Position numbers and translations under genes: made by a program
Assembly (NCBI GenBank): GCA_031277915.1
Contig: JAITLL010000047.1
Span: 100,647 to 164,646, forward strand
Length of the DNA stretch: 64,000 nucleotides
Direction of reading: 5' to 3'
Source: Acinetobacter sp.
GTDB taxonomy: Bacteria; Pseudomonadota; Gammaproteobacteria; Pseudomonadales; Moraxellaceae
Notes under the pieces: model-generated
Databases searched by the model: none
What the model saw: the letters and a program-made list of their open reading frames with translations, nothing else
What the model was told of the DNA's origin: nothing
In this document: positions 50,164-59,598 of the stretch, piece by piece
Position numbering within the stretch: position 1 is the first letter of the stretch
Layout: every line of letters begins with the position of its first letter

Positions 50164-51630
50164 GTGAGCACACAAGAACTCGATCATAACCACCGTTATG
50201 AAATTAAATCTCCCGATGATGTTTCACAATTAATTTCCAAATTTGCAGGGAAGGGGAAATCGAATAAAGTTATTTGGTTGGCACTAATTGGCGTATTTAT
50301 TGATGCCTATGATTTAACAACGCTGTCCTTTGGTATTGAGCAAGTTATCTCAGAGTTTTCTTTAAGTCCTGTCATGACTGGTGTGGTGGCTTCAGCAATT
50401 GTCTGCGGAACCATTGTTGGTAACCTGATTGGTGGTTGGCTGACAGATAAAATTGGCCGTTATCGGGTTTTTATGGCAGACATGGTGCTCTTTGTCATTG
50501 CTGCAATTGTCGCAGGCTTTGCACCCAATGTCTGGGTTTTGATTTTAGCCAGATTTATTATGGGGATTAGTGTCGGTATTGATTTGCCTGTGGCAATGTC
50601 ATACTTATCTGAGTTTTCTAAATTTAACGGTAGTAGCAACAAAGCAGCGCGTTTAGCAGCATGGTGCCCAATGTGGTATGCCGCTTCTTCGGTGTGTTTT
50701 GGTTTGGTTTTGGCGCTTTACTTTCTTTTACCCCCTGAGCATAGCAACTGGTTATGGCGAGCATCTTTAATTTTCGGAGCAGTGCCAGCGTTACTCATTA
50801 TTTTTATTCGTGGTAAATATTTAACTGAGTCACCCATTTGGCTTGCAAATCAAGGCGATTTAAAAGGCGCTGCTAAAGTTCTACAAGAATCCTATGCAAT
50901 TAATGCAGTTGCTACAGTTGAAAAAGTCGAAAGAACTGCTGAAAAGAAAAAGCGCGAGGGTTTTGCAGTTTTATTTAATAAAACCTATTTGCCAAGAACG
51001 ATTGTGGCAATTGTGATTCACATTTCGGTGGCATTTCAGTACACGACCATAGCCTTCTTTTTACCTTCTATTTTAACGCGTTTCTTCCATACCGATGTCT
51101 TGACGACAATTACTACAACACTCGGGCTTAATTTATTGTTTGCATTCACGGGCGGGCTGTTGGGCGTATTTGTTGCTAGCAGATTTAAATCTCGTCATGT
51201 GTTGCTTACAGGCTTTTTACTCCAGTTTATAGCCCTCATTGCTTTGGCATTCATTGGTGAACCCGGTAATAGCTTTCTACTCTACACCGCAATTGGAATG
51301 CTAGGTTTATGGCTTTTTGCCGAAGGCTTTGGGCCTGGGGCACAAATGATGGTTTATCCAACTATGGCTTATCCAGCTTCAATTCGTGGCGTTGGGGTCG
51401 GCTTTAACCGTGCAGTAACGGGTGTTGCTCAAGCAATTGCTTTGTTTGTTTTACCGATCTGGATGGCGGGATATAAAACCGATGTTTACCTGATTATTTC
51501 TATCTTTGCGTTTATTCCTTTAATTGTGATTGGACTACTGATTAAGTTTGAGCCTACCGCCCAAGATGTCGATGTTATAGATGAAGATAAAACAGAACTT
51601 CCTCTCAATAATTCACCAGTAATCGACTAG
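50164..51630 (+). CDS. MFS transporter (sugar/metabolite-proton symporter type)
   Basis: This 488-residue protein has about 12 hydrophobic helices. The loop 2-3 signature GGWLTDKIGRYRVFMADMVL and the loop at RAASLIFG-like positions match the MFS metabolite:H+ symporters. The start is GTG at 50164, preceded by AGGA with 9-base spacing. A charged C-terminal tail of about 25 residues (DVIDEDKTELPL) follows the last helix. The location between sulfur monooxygenases and tau genes suggests import of an organosulfur compound, which is inference. Confidence 0.87.
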   Translation: MSTQELDHNHRYEIKSPDDVSQLISKFAGKGKSNKVIWLALIGVFIDAYDLTTLSFGIEQVISEFSLSPVMTGVVASAIVCGTIVGNLIGGWLTDKIGRYRVFMADMVLFVIAAIVAGFAPNVWVLILARFIMGISVGIDLPVAMSYLSEFSKFNGSSNKAARLAAWCPMWYAASSVCFGLVLALYFLLPPEHSNWLWRASLIFGAVPALLIIFIRGKYLTESPIWLANQGDLKGAAKVLQESYAINAVATVEKVERTAEKKKREGFAVLFNKTYLPRTIVAIVIHISVAFQYTTIAFFLPSILTRFFHTDVLTTITTTLGLNLLFAFTGGLLGVFVASRFKSRHVLLTGFLLQFIALIALAFIGEPGNSFLLYTAIGMLGLWLFAEGFGPGAQMMVYPTMAYPASIRGVGVGFNRAVTGVAQAIALFVLPIWMAGYKTDVYLIISIFAFIPLIVIGLLIKFEPTAQDVDVIDEDKTELPLNNSPVID

Positions 51631-51651
51631 AGTAAAAGTAGATATCTAGAT

Positions 51652-51687
51652 AAAAAGAAAGGCCAACATTTGTTGGCCTTTCTTTTT
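51652..51687 (+). terminator. Rho-independent terminator after the MFS gene
   Basis: An A-rich left arm ending in GGCCAAC (from 51652) pairs with GTTGGCC and a T-rich right arm (to 51687). The core is a G/C-rich stem with an ATTT loop. It is strong in both directions and isolates the tau operon. Confidence 0.92.
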
Positions 51688-51960
51688 AGAGTTAGAAGTA
51701 ATAAGCAAAAATAACAAAAGCTTTTTTGTTTCATGTCTCATTATGTGTTTTTTGAATATCCTTTTTAATTATTGATATATAAGTATTTAAATTTTATGGC
51801 TAGCCTGTAAGTTTGTTTGAAATTTGCTTTTTACCAAAAGATAAAAACTTATAAGGAAAAGTTATTTATAAAAAATAGATAAGCAACTCATATTTTTTTA
51901 TTTTTCATTATAAAGCTGGCTGCATACCATGAGCTTATATTATTGAAAGATCATGAAGTT
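51688..51960 (+). promoter_or_regulatory. Leader and promoter region of the tau operon
   Basis: No gene is seen in this 273-base AT-rich region. It should hold the tau promoter, which in relatives is activated by CysB/Cbl under sulfate limitation; no confident operator could be picked out. A TATATAAGTATTTAAAT-like AT stretch around 51775-51795 may help activation. The region ends 10 bases after a short AAAGATCATG stretch before the chosen tauA start. Confidence 0.3.
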
Positions 51961-52983
51961 ATGAGCACGAAGACCAAACCGTTGATTATCACGGCAATTG
52001 TGGTAGTCGCAATTGTTGCATTTATCGTATGGCAAAATAAGAAAGACAATAATACAAGTGCTTCAGTTCGCGACAGCAAACCTGTCGTAATTGCCTACCA
52101 AACAGGGGTTGACCCAAGCAAAGTTGCGCAGGCCAATGGGGAATATGAAAAACATAGTCAACGTAACATTCAATGGAAAAAATTTGATGCGGGTTCAGAT
52201 GTTGTCAACGCACTTGCTTCAGGCGATGTCATACTTGGCAATATTGGTTCAAGTCCACTTGCTGCTGCGGCAAGCCGTGATTTACCGATTGAAGTCTTCT
52301 TAATTACATCAAAACTTGGTGGATCTGAAGCATTAGTGGTAAGTAATAAATCAGGCATTAAAACTCCTCAAGATTTAATTGGCAAAACCATTGCTGTACC
52401 GTTTGTTTCAACCACGCATTACAGTCTTTTGTCTGCACTTACACATTGGAACATTCCAGAAGACAAAGTCAAAATTATTAACCTGCGTCCACCTGAAATT
52501 TCAGCTGCTTGGGAACGTGGTGATATTGATGCTGCCTATGTTTGGGAACCTGCTTTAAGTAAAGCCAAAGCATCTGGTACGGTTTTAACCGACTCAAAAC
52601 AAGTGGGTGAATGGGGCGCTCCAACTTATGACTTATGGGTGGTACGTAAAGACTTTGCCGAGAAAAATCCTGATTTCTTAAAAGCTTTTGTCCAAACTAC
52701 GCTTGAGCAGCTTGAAAAATATAACCAAAACCCAGCCGCTTACGTTAAAGATGCCGATAATGTGCAAAAAATTGCGCAGCTCACAGGTTCTGATGCAAAA
52801 GATATCCCACTTTTATTAAGTGGAAACATTTACCTTGACCATGCTCAGCAAAAACAAACTCTAGATGGTGAATTTGCGCAAAATATTTTTGATACAGCCA
52901 AGTTCTTAAAAGGTCAGGGCAAGGTCGATCAACTGAAAGCCGATTATAAAGGCAATGTGAATTCTTCATTTTTGCAGCCTTAA
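51961..52983 (+). CDS. tauA: Taurine/sulfonate ABC transporter substrate-binding protein
   Basis: This 340-residue periplasmic binding protein of the NMT1/TauA type has an N-terminal hydrophobic helix (about residues 8-25, no lipobox). Typical segments are VVIAYQTGVDPSKVAQANG, LGNIGSSPLAAAASRDLPI and AYVWEPALSKAKASG. The ATG at 51961 was chosen over one six codons upstream because it places the signal helix normally. It starts the tauABCD operon, which imports taurine and releases sulfite for cysteine synthesis when sulfate is scarce. Confidence 0.92.
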   Translation: MSTKTKPLIITAIVVVAIVAFIVWQNKKDNNTSASVRDSKPVVIAYQTGVDPSKVAQANGEYEKHSQRNIQWKKFDAGSDVVNALASGDVILGNIGSSPLAAAASRDLPIEVFLITSKLGGSEALVVSNKSGIKTPQDLIGKTIAVPFVSTTHYSLLSALTHWNIPEDKVKIINLRPPEISAAWERGDIDAAYVWEPALSKAKASGTVLTDSKQVGEWGAPTYDLWVVRKDFAEKNPDFLKAFVQTTLEQLEKYNQNPAAYVKDADNVQKIAQLTGSDAKDIPLLLSGNIYLDHAQQKQTLDGEFAQNIFDTAKFLKGQGKVDQLKADYKGNVNSSFLQP

Positions 52984-52992
52984 GGAGTTGTC

Positions 52993-53787
52993 ATGAGTGT
53001 ACTAGAAGCCAAACATATTCATCTGACTTTTCCTAAACAGCAAAAGCCAGTTTTACAAGACATTAACCTAACGATTGAAGAAGGTTCTTTAACCGTCATT
53101 TTGGGCGAGTCAGGTTGTGGCAAAACAACTTTGCTTAATATCTTGGCAGGGTTTCAAAAGCCGAGTTCAGGTGATGTGCTTGTAAATCATGAAGTGGTAA
53201 ATGGACCAGATGTAACCCGCGCTGTGGTATTTCAGGATCATGCACTGCTTCCTTGGTTGAATGTTGCAGATAATGTTGGCTTCGCTTTGCAGTTAAAAGG
53301 TTTAAAGCACGCAGAGATTGAAGCACAAGTGAACGCAATTTTAAAAATTGTAGGTTTAAGTCACGTTGAAAAAGCCAATATTTGGGAACTTTCAGGTGGT
53401 ATGAAACAACGTGTTGGTATTGCCAGAGCTTTGATTAGTCACGCGCCGTTTATTTTATTAGATGAACCTTTTGCTGCATTAGATGCCTTTACTCGTGAAA
53501 ACATGCAGCAGTTAGTACTCGATTTATGGATTCAACAAAATAAAAGCTTCTTTTTAATTACGCATGACATCGAAGAAGCATTGTTGCTCAGTAATCAGTT
53601 AGTTCTGATGACAGCGCATCCAGGAAAAATTGTAGAAACTCTACATCTCGATTTTGCTAATCGATATCGTCAGGGTGAGTCTATTCGCTCAATTAAATCA
53701 GGCTCTCAATTTATTCAGCTCAGAGAACAGCTATTTGAAAGTTTAAGGGCACAAAAAGAAAGCGGTAAGGAGGCGTTAACCACATGA
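52993..53787 (+). CDS. tauB: Taurine ABC transporter ATP-binding protein
   Basis: This 264-residue ATPase has Walker A GESGCGKT (residues ~38-45), the Q-loop in VFQDHALLPWLNV, signature LSGGMKQR (~134-141) and Walker B FILLDEPFAALD. The LPWLNV stretch after the Q-loop is characteristic of the TauB/SsuB group. It follows tauA by nine bases and overlaps tauC by four bases. Confidence 0.94.
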   Translation: MSVLEAKHIHLTFPKQQKPVLQDINLTIEEGSLTVILGESGCGKTTLLNILAGFQKPSSGDVLVNHEVVNGPDVTRAVVFQDHALLPWLNVADNVGFALQLKGLKHAEIEAQVNAILKIVGLSHVEKANIWELSGGMKQRVGIARALISHAPFILLDEPFAALDAFTRENMQQLVLDLWIQQNKSFFLITHDIEEALLLSNQLVLMTAHPGKIVETLHLDFANRYRQGESIRSIKSGSQFIQLREQLFESLRAQKESGKEALTT

Positions 53788-54653
53788 GTACTAAAGATAA
53801 CGTCTATGATTATGACAAAGCAGAGTTGAAACTTAAGCCAGATGTGCAAACAGAAAAAGCTTCATTTTTATCGTCATTTTTTGAGAAGCATCGCACTTTG
53901 GCAGTTAGCATAATTAGTGTGGGAAGTGTGGTTGCACTCTGGTTCCTCATTACTGCTTTGCATGTTGTACCTGAGCTATTTTTACCAAGCCCACAGGCAG
54001 TCTGGCAAAAATTTATATCGGTCAGCCAAGAAGGCTTTATGAAAGCAACTTTGTGGCAACACTTGGCCGCTAGTATCTCTCGAGTATTTTTAGCTTTGAT
54101 TGCTGCTGTAGTGATTGGTGTTCCACTGGGTTTATGGATGGGCCTGAACAAATGGGTTCGTGCTGTTCTAGATCCTTTGGTTGAATTATTACGTCCAATC
54201 CCACCGTTAGCTTATTTGCCATTACTGGTGATTTGGTTCGGTATTGGCGAAACCACAAAAGTGCTTTTGATTTTCTTCTCGATTTTGGCGCCTGTCATTA
54301 TTAGTAGTGCACATGGTGTATTAAGCCATCAGCTTAATCGTGAACGTGCAGCATTGTCGCTAGGAGCAAGTCAGTCACAAGTATTTTGGCATGTCATTTT
54401 GCCGACGGCGTTACCTCATATTATTACTGGTATCCGTATTGGTTTAGGGGTGGGCTGGTCAACATTAGTTGCAGCAGAATTGGTTGCAGCAGACCGCGGT
54501 ATTGGTTTTATGGTGCAATCGGCAGCGCAGTTCTTAATTACCGATACGGTGATTCTAGGCATTATTGTGATTGCGATTGTCGCAGTTAGTTTTGAGCTGT
54601 TTTTACGTTGGTTACAAAAACAGTTTTCTCCTTGGTATGGTCAGCAGTTGTAG
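53784..54653 (+). CDS. tauC: Taurine ABC transporter permease
   Basis: This 289-residue inner-membrane permease has about six hydrophobic helices (first at ~40-60). The EAA-type loop is RERAALSLGASQSQVFWHVI near residues 171-195, and the conserved LVELLRPIPPLAYLPLLVIW segment is present. The ATG lies in a 4-base overlap with tauB and follows an AAGGAGG ribosome-binding site inside tauB. An N-terminal cytoplasmic tail of ~35 residues is a little longer than in E. coli TauC. Confidence 0.93.
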   Translation: MSTKDNVYDYDKAELKLKPDVQTEKASFLSSFFEKHRTLAVSIISVGSVVALWFLITALHVVPELFLPSPQAVWQKFISVSQEGFMKATLWQHLAASISRVFLALIAAVVIGVPLGLWMGLNKWVRAVLDPLVELLRPIPPLAYLPLLVIWFGIGETTKVLLIFFSILAPVIISSAHGVLSHQLNRERAALSLGASQSQVFWHVILPTALPHIITGIRIGLGVGWSTLVAAELVAADRGIGFMVQSAAQFLITDTVILGIIVIAIVAVSFELFLRWLQKQFSPWYGQQL

Positions 54654-54661
54654 TAAAGAAG

Positions 54662-55543
54662 ATGAATACAGTCGTAGCAAATTTAAATATTGAAGTGATC
54701 AAGCCTACCATTGGCGCAATTATTCACGATATTGATTTGAATGCGTTAAATGAACAGACAACGCAACAAATCCAGCAGGCTTTGCTTGATCATCAGGTTA
54801 TTTTTTTTCGAAAGCAACAATTAGCGCCGCAAGCACAAGCAGACTTGGCACGTAGTTTCGGTACCTTACATGTGCACCCGATTTATCCCTCAATTGAAGA
54901 TGTGCCTGAAGTGATGGTACTCGACAGTTGGAAACAAGATTTACGCGACAATGAGCTTTGGCACACAGATGTGACTTTTAGTCAAACTCCACCATTGGGT
55001 TGTGTTTTACAAGCCATTAAAATTCCACCTGTAGGCGGCGATACGTTGTGGTCGAGCAACATAGCAGCTTTTAAAGGACTTCCGCTCGAGCTACAGCAAA
55101 AATTACGTGGCTTAACTGCAACACACGACATTCGTAAGTCTTTTCCACTTGAACGTTTTGCTCATAACGCAGAAGAGCGTGAAAAGCTTTTGCAAACATT
55201 TAAGCGTAACCCGCCAGTGGTTCACCCCGTGGTGCGTACCCATCCAGTTACAGGTGAGCCTTTGTTGTTTATAAGTGAGGGTTTTACCACTCGAATTAAT
55301 GAGTTACCTGAACAAGAAAGCGAGCAATTACTTAATTTCTTGTTTGAACATGCGACCCAAGAGCAGTTTCATTTGCGTTGGAAGTGGCAAGATGGTGATG
55401 TCGCGATTTGGGATAACCGTTGCACACAACATAAAGCATTATTTGATTATGGCGATGCCCATCGTATCATGCACCGTGCAACCATTAATGGTGATGTGCC
55501 ATTTTATAAAAACGAACAACTGCCTGAGTTAGCCGAAGCTTAG
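54662..55543 (+). CDS. tauD: Taurine dioxygenase
   Basis: This 293-residue Fe(II)/2-oxoglutarate dioxygenase splits taurine to aminoacetaldehyde and sulfite. The iron ligands are seen as WHTDVTF (H101, D103) and DNRCTQH (H257); the 2-oxoglutarate-binding arginine is in IMHRATI (R272). These positions are within two residues of those in E. coli TauD. The ATG at 54662 lies 8 bases after tauC; longer frames run back into tauC. Confidence 0.94.
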   Translation: MNTVVANLNIEVIKPTIGAIIHDIDLNALNEQTTQQIQQALLDHQVIFFRKQQLAPQAQADLARSFGTLHVHPIYPSIEDVPEVMVLDSWKQDLRDNELWHTDVTFSQTPPLGCVLQAIKIPPVGGDTLWSSNIAAFKGLPLELQQKLRGLTATHDIRKSFPLERFAHNAEEREKLLQTFKRNPPVVHPVVRTHPVTGEPLLFISEGFTTRINELPEQESEQLLNFLFEHATQEQFHLRWKWQDGDVAIWDNRCTQHKALFDYGDAHRIMHRATINGDVPFYKNEQLPELAEA

Positions 55544-55562
55544 TTCTTTTAATTACTATTAA

Positions 55563-55600
55563 TTTCAATTCCAACGCAGGGTTTTGAGTTGGAATTGAAA
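55563..55600. terminator. Hairpin between convergent tauD and LysR genes
   Basis: TTTCAATTCCAAC (55563-55575) and GTTGGAATTGAAA (55588-55600) form a perfect 13-base stem with a 12-base loop. The T tracts are weak on both strands, but the position between convergent genes fits a shared terminator. Confidence 0.65.
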
Positions 55601-55607
55601 CGAGCAT

Positions 55608-56498
55608 TTATGTAATAGATGCGATGTGCTTAGACAAAAACTCAATAAATAGTTTAACCTTTTTTGAGAGGATCTTACGGTTTGGCCATGTCACATATAA
55701 GTAAAGGGACTGACTGGTGTAGTCTTCCAAGCACTTCTGCAATTTACCTTCTTTGTAGTAAGGCTCTGCAATAAATTCAGGAAGAAATACAATCCCGTGA
55801 TGTTTTAAGCACATATCTAATAATAATTCGCCATTATTACAGGTCATTACAGGGAAACAATTAAAAGATACTTCTTTTTGATCTTTTTGAAAAATCAACT
55901 TCTTATGTCGGTTATCTTGATAATACACTAAAAATTTATGATCTTTGAGCTCTTCTAAAGAGGTAGGTAAACCTTCTTTTTTGAAGTATTCGGGGGTTGC
56001 ATATAAGTAACGTTGATAGGTATTTAAAATTTTACTATTTGCTAAGCTAGGTGCAGACCCATCTAAACGTATGGTCAGATCAAACTTGTGTTGATTCATA
56101 TCTAATAATTGATCTGTCATAAATAAATCAATTTTGATATTTGGATATTTCCCAATAAAATCAGAAATAATATTTTGAAGAAAAATATTACTAAATGACA
56201 TAGGCGTATTTAATTTGAGTTCACCTTCTGGGTATTGCTGATTATAACTAATCTCATAGGTTGCCCATTCAAACTCACTCAATATAACTTTACAATGCTG
56301 ATAAAATTTTTCACCACACGTCGTAAGATTCATTTGCCTAGTTGTTCTATTTAAAAGTGTAGTTTTTAGGTCATTTTCTAAGTAGCAAACTCGTTTGGCA
56401 ACCAAGTCCCGAGAGATATCGAGAGCTCTGGCAGCACTACTAAAATTTCCATGTTCTACGACACTTACAAACGTTGAAATACAATCTAATCGGTCCAT
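55608..56498 (-). CDS. LysR-family transcriptional regulator
   Basis: This 296-residue regulator has its helix-turn-helix at residues ~14-45 (FSSAARALDISRDLVAKRV) and a C-terminal sensor domain. It is divergent, with a 197-base gap, from a cysteine hydrolase and an amidohydrolase gene, and is the likely regulator of those genes. The effector is unknown. The 56499-56695 gap is very AT-rich and would contain both promoters. Confidence 0.88.
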   Translation of the reverse strand: MDRLDCISTFVSVVEHGNFSSAARALDISRDLVAKRVCYLENDLKTTLLNRTTRQMNLTTCGEKFYQHCKVILSEFEWATYEISYNQQYPEGELKLNTPMSFSNIFLQNIISDFIGKYPNIKIDLFMTDQLLDMNQHKFDLTIRLDGSAPSLANSKILNTYQRYLYATPEYFKKEGLPTSLEELKDHKFLVYYQDNRHKKLIFQKDQKEVSFNCFPVMTCNNGELLLDMCLKHHGIVFLPEFIAEPYYKEGKLQKCLEDYTSQSLYLYVTWPNRKILSKKVKLFIEFLSKHIASIT

Positions 56499-56695
56499 GT
56501 ATAAAAGAAACTTAAAAAATATATATTCATGATTAAACTATAAAAATTAAAAAGCAATCATTGTTTTTATTGTATCTATACAGAATACAGATTCACGTTA
56601 ATTTATTGTCTATGTTTTTACATTTTTATCTGTTTTGATAATAACCACAAGGCAATTTTAATCGCCTTATTTATAAGGAATAATGGAGTTCCCCC

Positions 56696-57382
56696 ATGCA
56701 TAAATCACTTTTAGAACAACTATCACCAACGAATTGTCAGGTTATTTTTATTGATCATCAGCCACAAATGGCTTTTGGGGTACAGTCAATCGATCGTCAG
56801 GTATTAAAAAATAATACTGTTGGTTTGGCTAAAGCTGCAAAAACATTCAATATTCCTGTCACGATTACTACGGTTGAAACAGAAAGCTTCTCTGGACATA
56901 CCTATCCAGAACTTTTAGATGTATTTCCAGATGCTCCGTTACTAGAGCGTACTTCAATGAATTCATGGGATGACCAAAAAGTACGTGATTCGCTTGCAAA
57001 AAATAATCGCAAAAAAGTGATTGTTTCAGGTTTGTGGACTGAAGTGTGTAATAACACCTTTGCTTTTGGTGCCATGCTTGAAGGTGATTATGAAATTTAT
57101 ATGGTTGCAGATGCTTCAGGCGGTACATCGAAAGAAGCGCACGATTATTCTATGCAGCGTATGATTCAAGCAGGTGTTATTCCGGTAACTTGGCAACAAG
57201 TGTTACTCGAATGGCAACGCGATTGGGCACATCGTGATACGTATGATGCAGTTATGGCAATTGTACGCGAGCACTCTGGTGCTTACGGTATGGGTGTGGA
57301 CTATGCTTATACGATGGTACATAAGGCACCTGAACGTACAACATCAAAACACGAAGTACTTGCGCCAGTTCCTGCAAAATAA
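56696..57382 (+). CDS. Isochorismatase-like cysteine hydrolase (YcaC-like)
   Basis: This 228-residue hydrolase has the isochorismatase fold. The catalytic aspartate is in IFIDHQPQM (D20) and the nucleophilic cysteine in SGLWTEVCNNTFAFG (C118). The mid-chain lysine seen in many relatives is not obvious, where ERTSMNSW occurs, but YcaC-type members also vary there. YcaC relatives are hydrolases of unknown substrate. A ~30-residue C-terminal tail extends past the usual domain. It is co-directional with the amidohydrolase downstream (about 110 bases). Confidence 0.87.
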   Translation: MHKSLLEQLSPTNCQVIFIDHQPQMAFGVQSIDRQVLKNNTVGLAKAAKTFNIPVTITTVETESFSGHTYPELLDVFPDAPLLERTSMNSWDDQKVRDSLAKNNRKKVIVSGLWTEVCNNTFAFGAMLEGDYEIYMVADASGGTSKEAHDYSMQRMIQAGVIPVTWQQVLLEWQRDWAHRDTYDAVMAIVREHSGAYGMGVDYAYTMVHKAPERTTSKHEVLAPVPAK

Positions 57383-57491
57383 AATAGCACTGATTTAGGT
57401 AAAGGCATGTCTAGTATTCAATATTTAAGTGATATTAATACAGATATGCCTTTATTTTTTAGAACGATAATTCACAAGAATGGAGTTCAGA

Positions 57492-59366
57492 ATGACCGAA
57501 ATAAACCTCATATTCATAAATGGTAAAATCACCACCCTAGATCCTAAAAATCCAGAAGTACAAGCAATTGCGATTGCAGATGGTAAAGTCGTACGTACTG
57601 GCACAAATGATGAAATCATGAAGCTGGCAGCAGCAACCAGCAAAGTTGTAGACTTAAATGGTCGTCGCGTTATACCGGGTCTAAATGACAGCCATCTGCA
57701 TATTATTCGTGGTGGCCTAAATTACAATATGGAGCTGCGCTGGGAAGGTGTGCCATCGGTTGCTGATGCACTGCGCTTACTTAAAGAGCAAGCAGATAAT
57801 ACGCCAGCTCCACAATGGGTTCGTGTCGTGGGTGGTTGGACTGAGTTCCAGTTTGCCGAAAAGCGTTTACCGACTTTAGAAGAAATTAATAAAGCTGCGC
57901 CAGATACTCCAGTATTTGTTTTACATTTATATGCCAGTGCTATGCTCAACCGAGCTGCACTTGATGTATTAGGCTTTAATAAAGACACACCGGACCCACC
58001 AGGTGGCAAGATTGTACGAGATGAAAAGGGTGAACCAACTGGTCTGTTGCTCGCAACTCCATCCGCTATGATTTTATATTCGACTTTAGGTAAAGCACCG
58101 AAATTGCCAGTTGAAGATCAAGTCAATTCAACTCGTCACTTCATGCGTGAGTTGAACCGATTAGGCATTACTTCTGCAATTGATGCAGGTGGCGGCGGAC
58201 AAAACTATCCTGAAGATTATGATGTAATTAAGCAATTACATGATCAAAATCAAATGACAGTTCGAATTGCTTATAATCTATTTGCTCAAAAGGCAGGCCA
58301 AGAGCTTGATGATTATCGCCGCTGGACAGAAATGACATTTCCGGGCGATGGTGATGCATTATTTAGAATGAATGGAGCAGGTGAGAACCTGACTTGGTCG
58401 GCGGGTGACTTCGAAGATTTCTATGAGCCACGTCCAGATTTACCAGAAAAAATGGAAGGTGAACTTGAAGCCATTGTAGAACATTTGGCTGAAAAGAAAT
58501 GGCCATTCCGTATTCATGCAACTTATGATGAAAGTATTAATCGTTTGCTCAATGTATTTGAGAAAGTAAATGCCAAACAGCCATTTGCGACCCGATTTAT
58601 TATTGACCATGCTGAAACGGTATCTGAGCGTAATATTGAGCGTATTGGTGCATTGGGTGGTGGTATTGCCATTCAACACCGTATGGCATATCAAGGCGAA
58701 ATTTTCGTAAAACGCTATGGCGCTGAAGCTGCTCAGGCAACGCCACCTGTTAAGAAAATGTTAGAACTTGGTGTTCCTGTAGGTGCGGGGACAGATGCGA
58801 CTCGTGTTGCATCCTATAACCCTTGGGTGTGTTTGTACTGGCTAAGTACTGGTAAAACAGTTGGTGGTTTACCTTTGTATGATGAAAAGAATCTGTTAGA
58901 TCGTCAAACTGCACTCAATCTCTGGACCAAGGGTTCTGCATGGTTTTCAGGTGAAAAAGATGTCAAAGGTTCATTAACAGCAGGGGAACTTGCCGACTTG
59001 GTTGTACTGTCTGATGACTACTTCAAAGTGGAAGCAGAAGATATCCAATGGATTGAGTCTGTACTCACTGTTTTAGGTGGAAAAGTGGTATATGCAGGGG
59101 CAGAATTCAAGCAGGATGATCCACCGTTACCACCAGCATCTCCAACATGGTCGCCAGTAAAACGCTTTGGTGGACAGTGGCGTTTATCTGAAAATCGTAA
59201 TGCACCTTCTAATCAGTCATTACAGTCGCAAAGTGCTTTGTGTGAATGTGCCAGCAGTTGTGGCATGCATGGACATAGCCACTCATGGATGCTTGATGTT
59301 CCTGTAAATGATAAAGATAAAAAATCTTTCTGGGGTGCACTAGGGTGTTCTTGTTTTGCATTTTAA
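57492..59366 (+). CDS. YtcJ-like metal-dependent amidohydrolase with Cys/His-rich tail
   Basis: This 624-residue amidohydrolase starts with the small beta domain typical of the superfamily, then metal ligands in NDSHLH (H68, H70). Further conserved parts are WVRVVGGWTEFQF, FIIDHAETVSERN and VPVGAGTDATRVASYNPW. The family is YtcJ-like amidohydrolase 3. Beyond about residue 580 lies an unusual tail with cysteines 584, 586, 590, 619 and 621 and histidines 593, 595 and 597, resembling a metal-binding appendage. The ATG at 57492 follows GGAG; an ATG four codons upstream is an alternative. Confidence 0.88.
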   Translation: MTEINLIFINGKITTLDPKNPEVQAIAIADGKVVRTGTNDEIMKLAAATSKVVDLNGRRVIPGLNDSHLHIIRGGLNYNMELRWEGVPSVADALRLLKEQADNTPAPQWVRVVGGWTEFQFAEKRLPTLEEINKAAPDTPVFVLHLYASAMLNRAALDVLGFNKDTPDPPGGKIVRDEKGEPTGLLLATPSAMILYSTLGKAPKLPVEDQVNSTRHFMRELNRLGITSAIDAGGGGQNYPEDYDVIKQLHDQNQMTVRIAYNLFAQKAGQELDDYRRWTEMTFPGDGDALFRMNGAGENLTWSAGDFEDFYEPRPDLPEKMEGELEAIVEHLAEKKWPFRIHATYDESINRLLNVFEKVNAKQPFATRFIIDHAETVSERNIERIGALGGGIAIQHRMAYQGEIFVKRYGAEAAQATPPVKKMLELGVPVGAGTDATRVASYNPWVCLYWLSTGKTVGGLPLYDEKNLLDRQTALNLWTKGSAWFSGEKDVKGSLTAGELADLVVLSDDYFKVEAEDIQWIESVLTVLGGKVVYAGAEFKQDDPPLPPASPTWSPVKRFGGQWRLSENRNAPSNQSLQSQSALCECASSCGMHGHSHSWMLDVPVNDKDKKSFWGALGCSCFAF

Positions 59367-59424
59367 ATAAAAACAGTATGGGAACCTGCTTCGTTAGATG
59401 GCTTGCTTCCCTAAGGTATGTACG

Positions 59425-59586
59425 ATGAAAATGTACTTGTTATCTTTGGCTGTAGGGTTACTCGTTGGTGTCTTGTATTACGTTTTAAATGTTAAGTCAC
59501 CAGCTCCACCTCTTGTTGCGTTAGTCGGTTTATTAGGCATGGTGGTAGGAGAGCAGCTTCTTCCTTTTATTAAGTCCTATTTTTAA
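59425..59586 (+). CDS. XapX-domain small membrane protein
   Basis: This 53-residue protein has two hydrophobic stretches (about residues 3-20 and 28-45) and the XapX (DUF1427) pattern: YLLSLAVGLLVGVLYYVL, then KSPAPPLVALVGLLGMVVGE. The family is often next to amidohydrolases and hydrolases of this type; its function is unknown. The ATG at 59425 is preceded by AAGG at suitable spacing. It is the last gene before a strong terminator. Confidence 0.85.
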   Translation: MKMYLLSLAVGLLVGVLYYVLNVKSPAPPLVALVGLLGMVVGEQLLPFIKSYF

Positions 59587-59598
59587 CCAGTTTCACTC

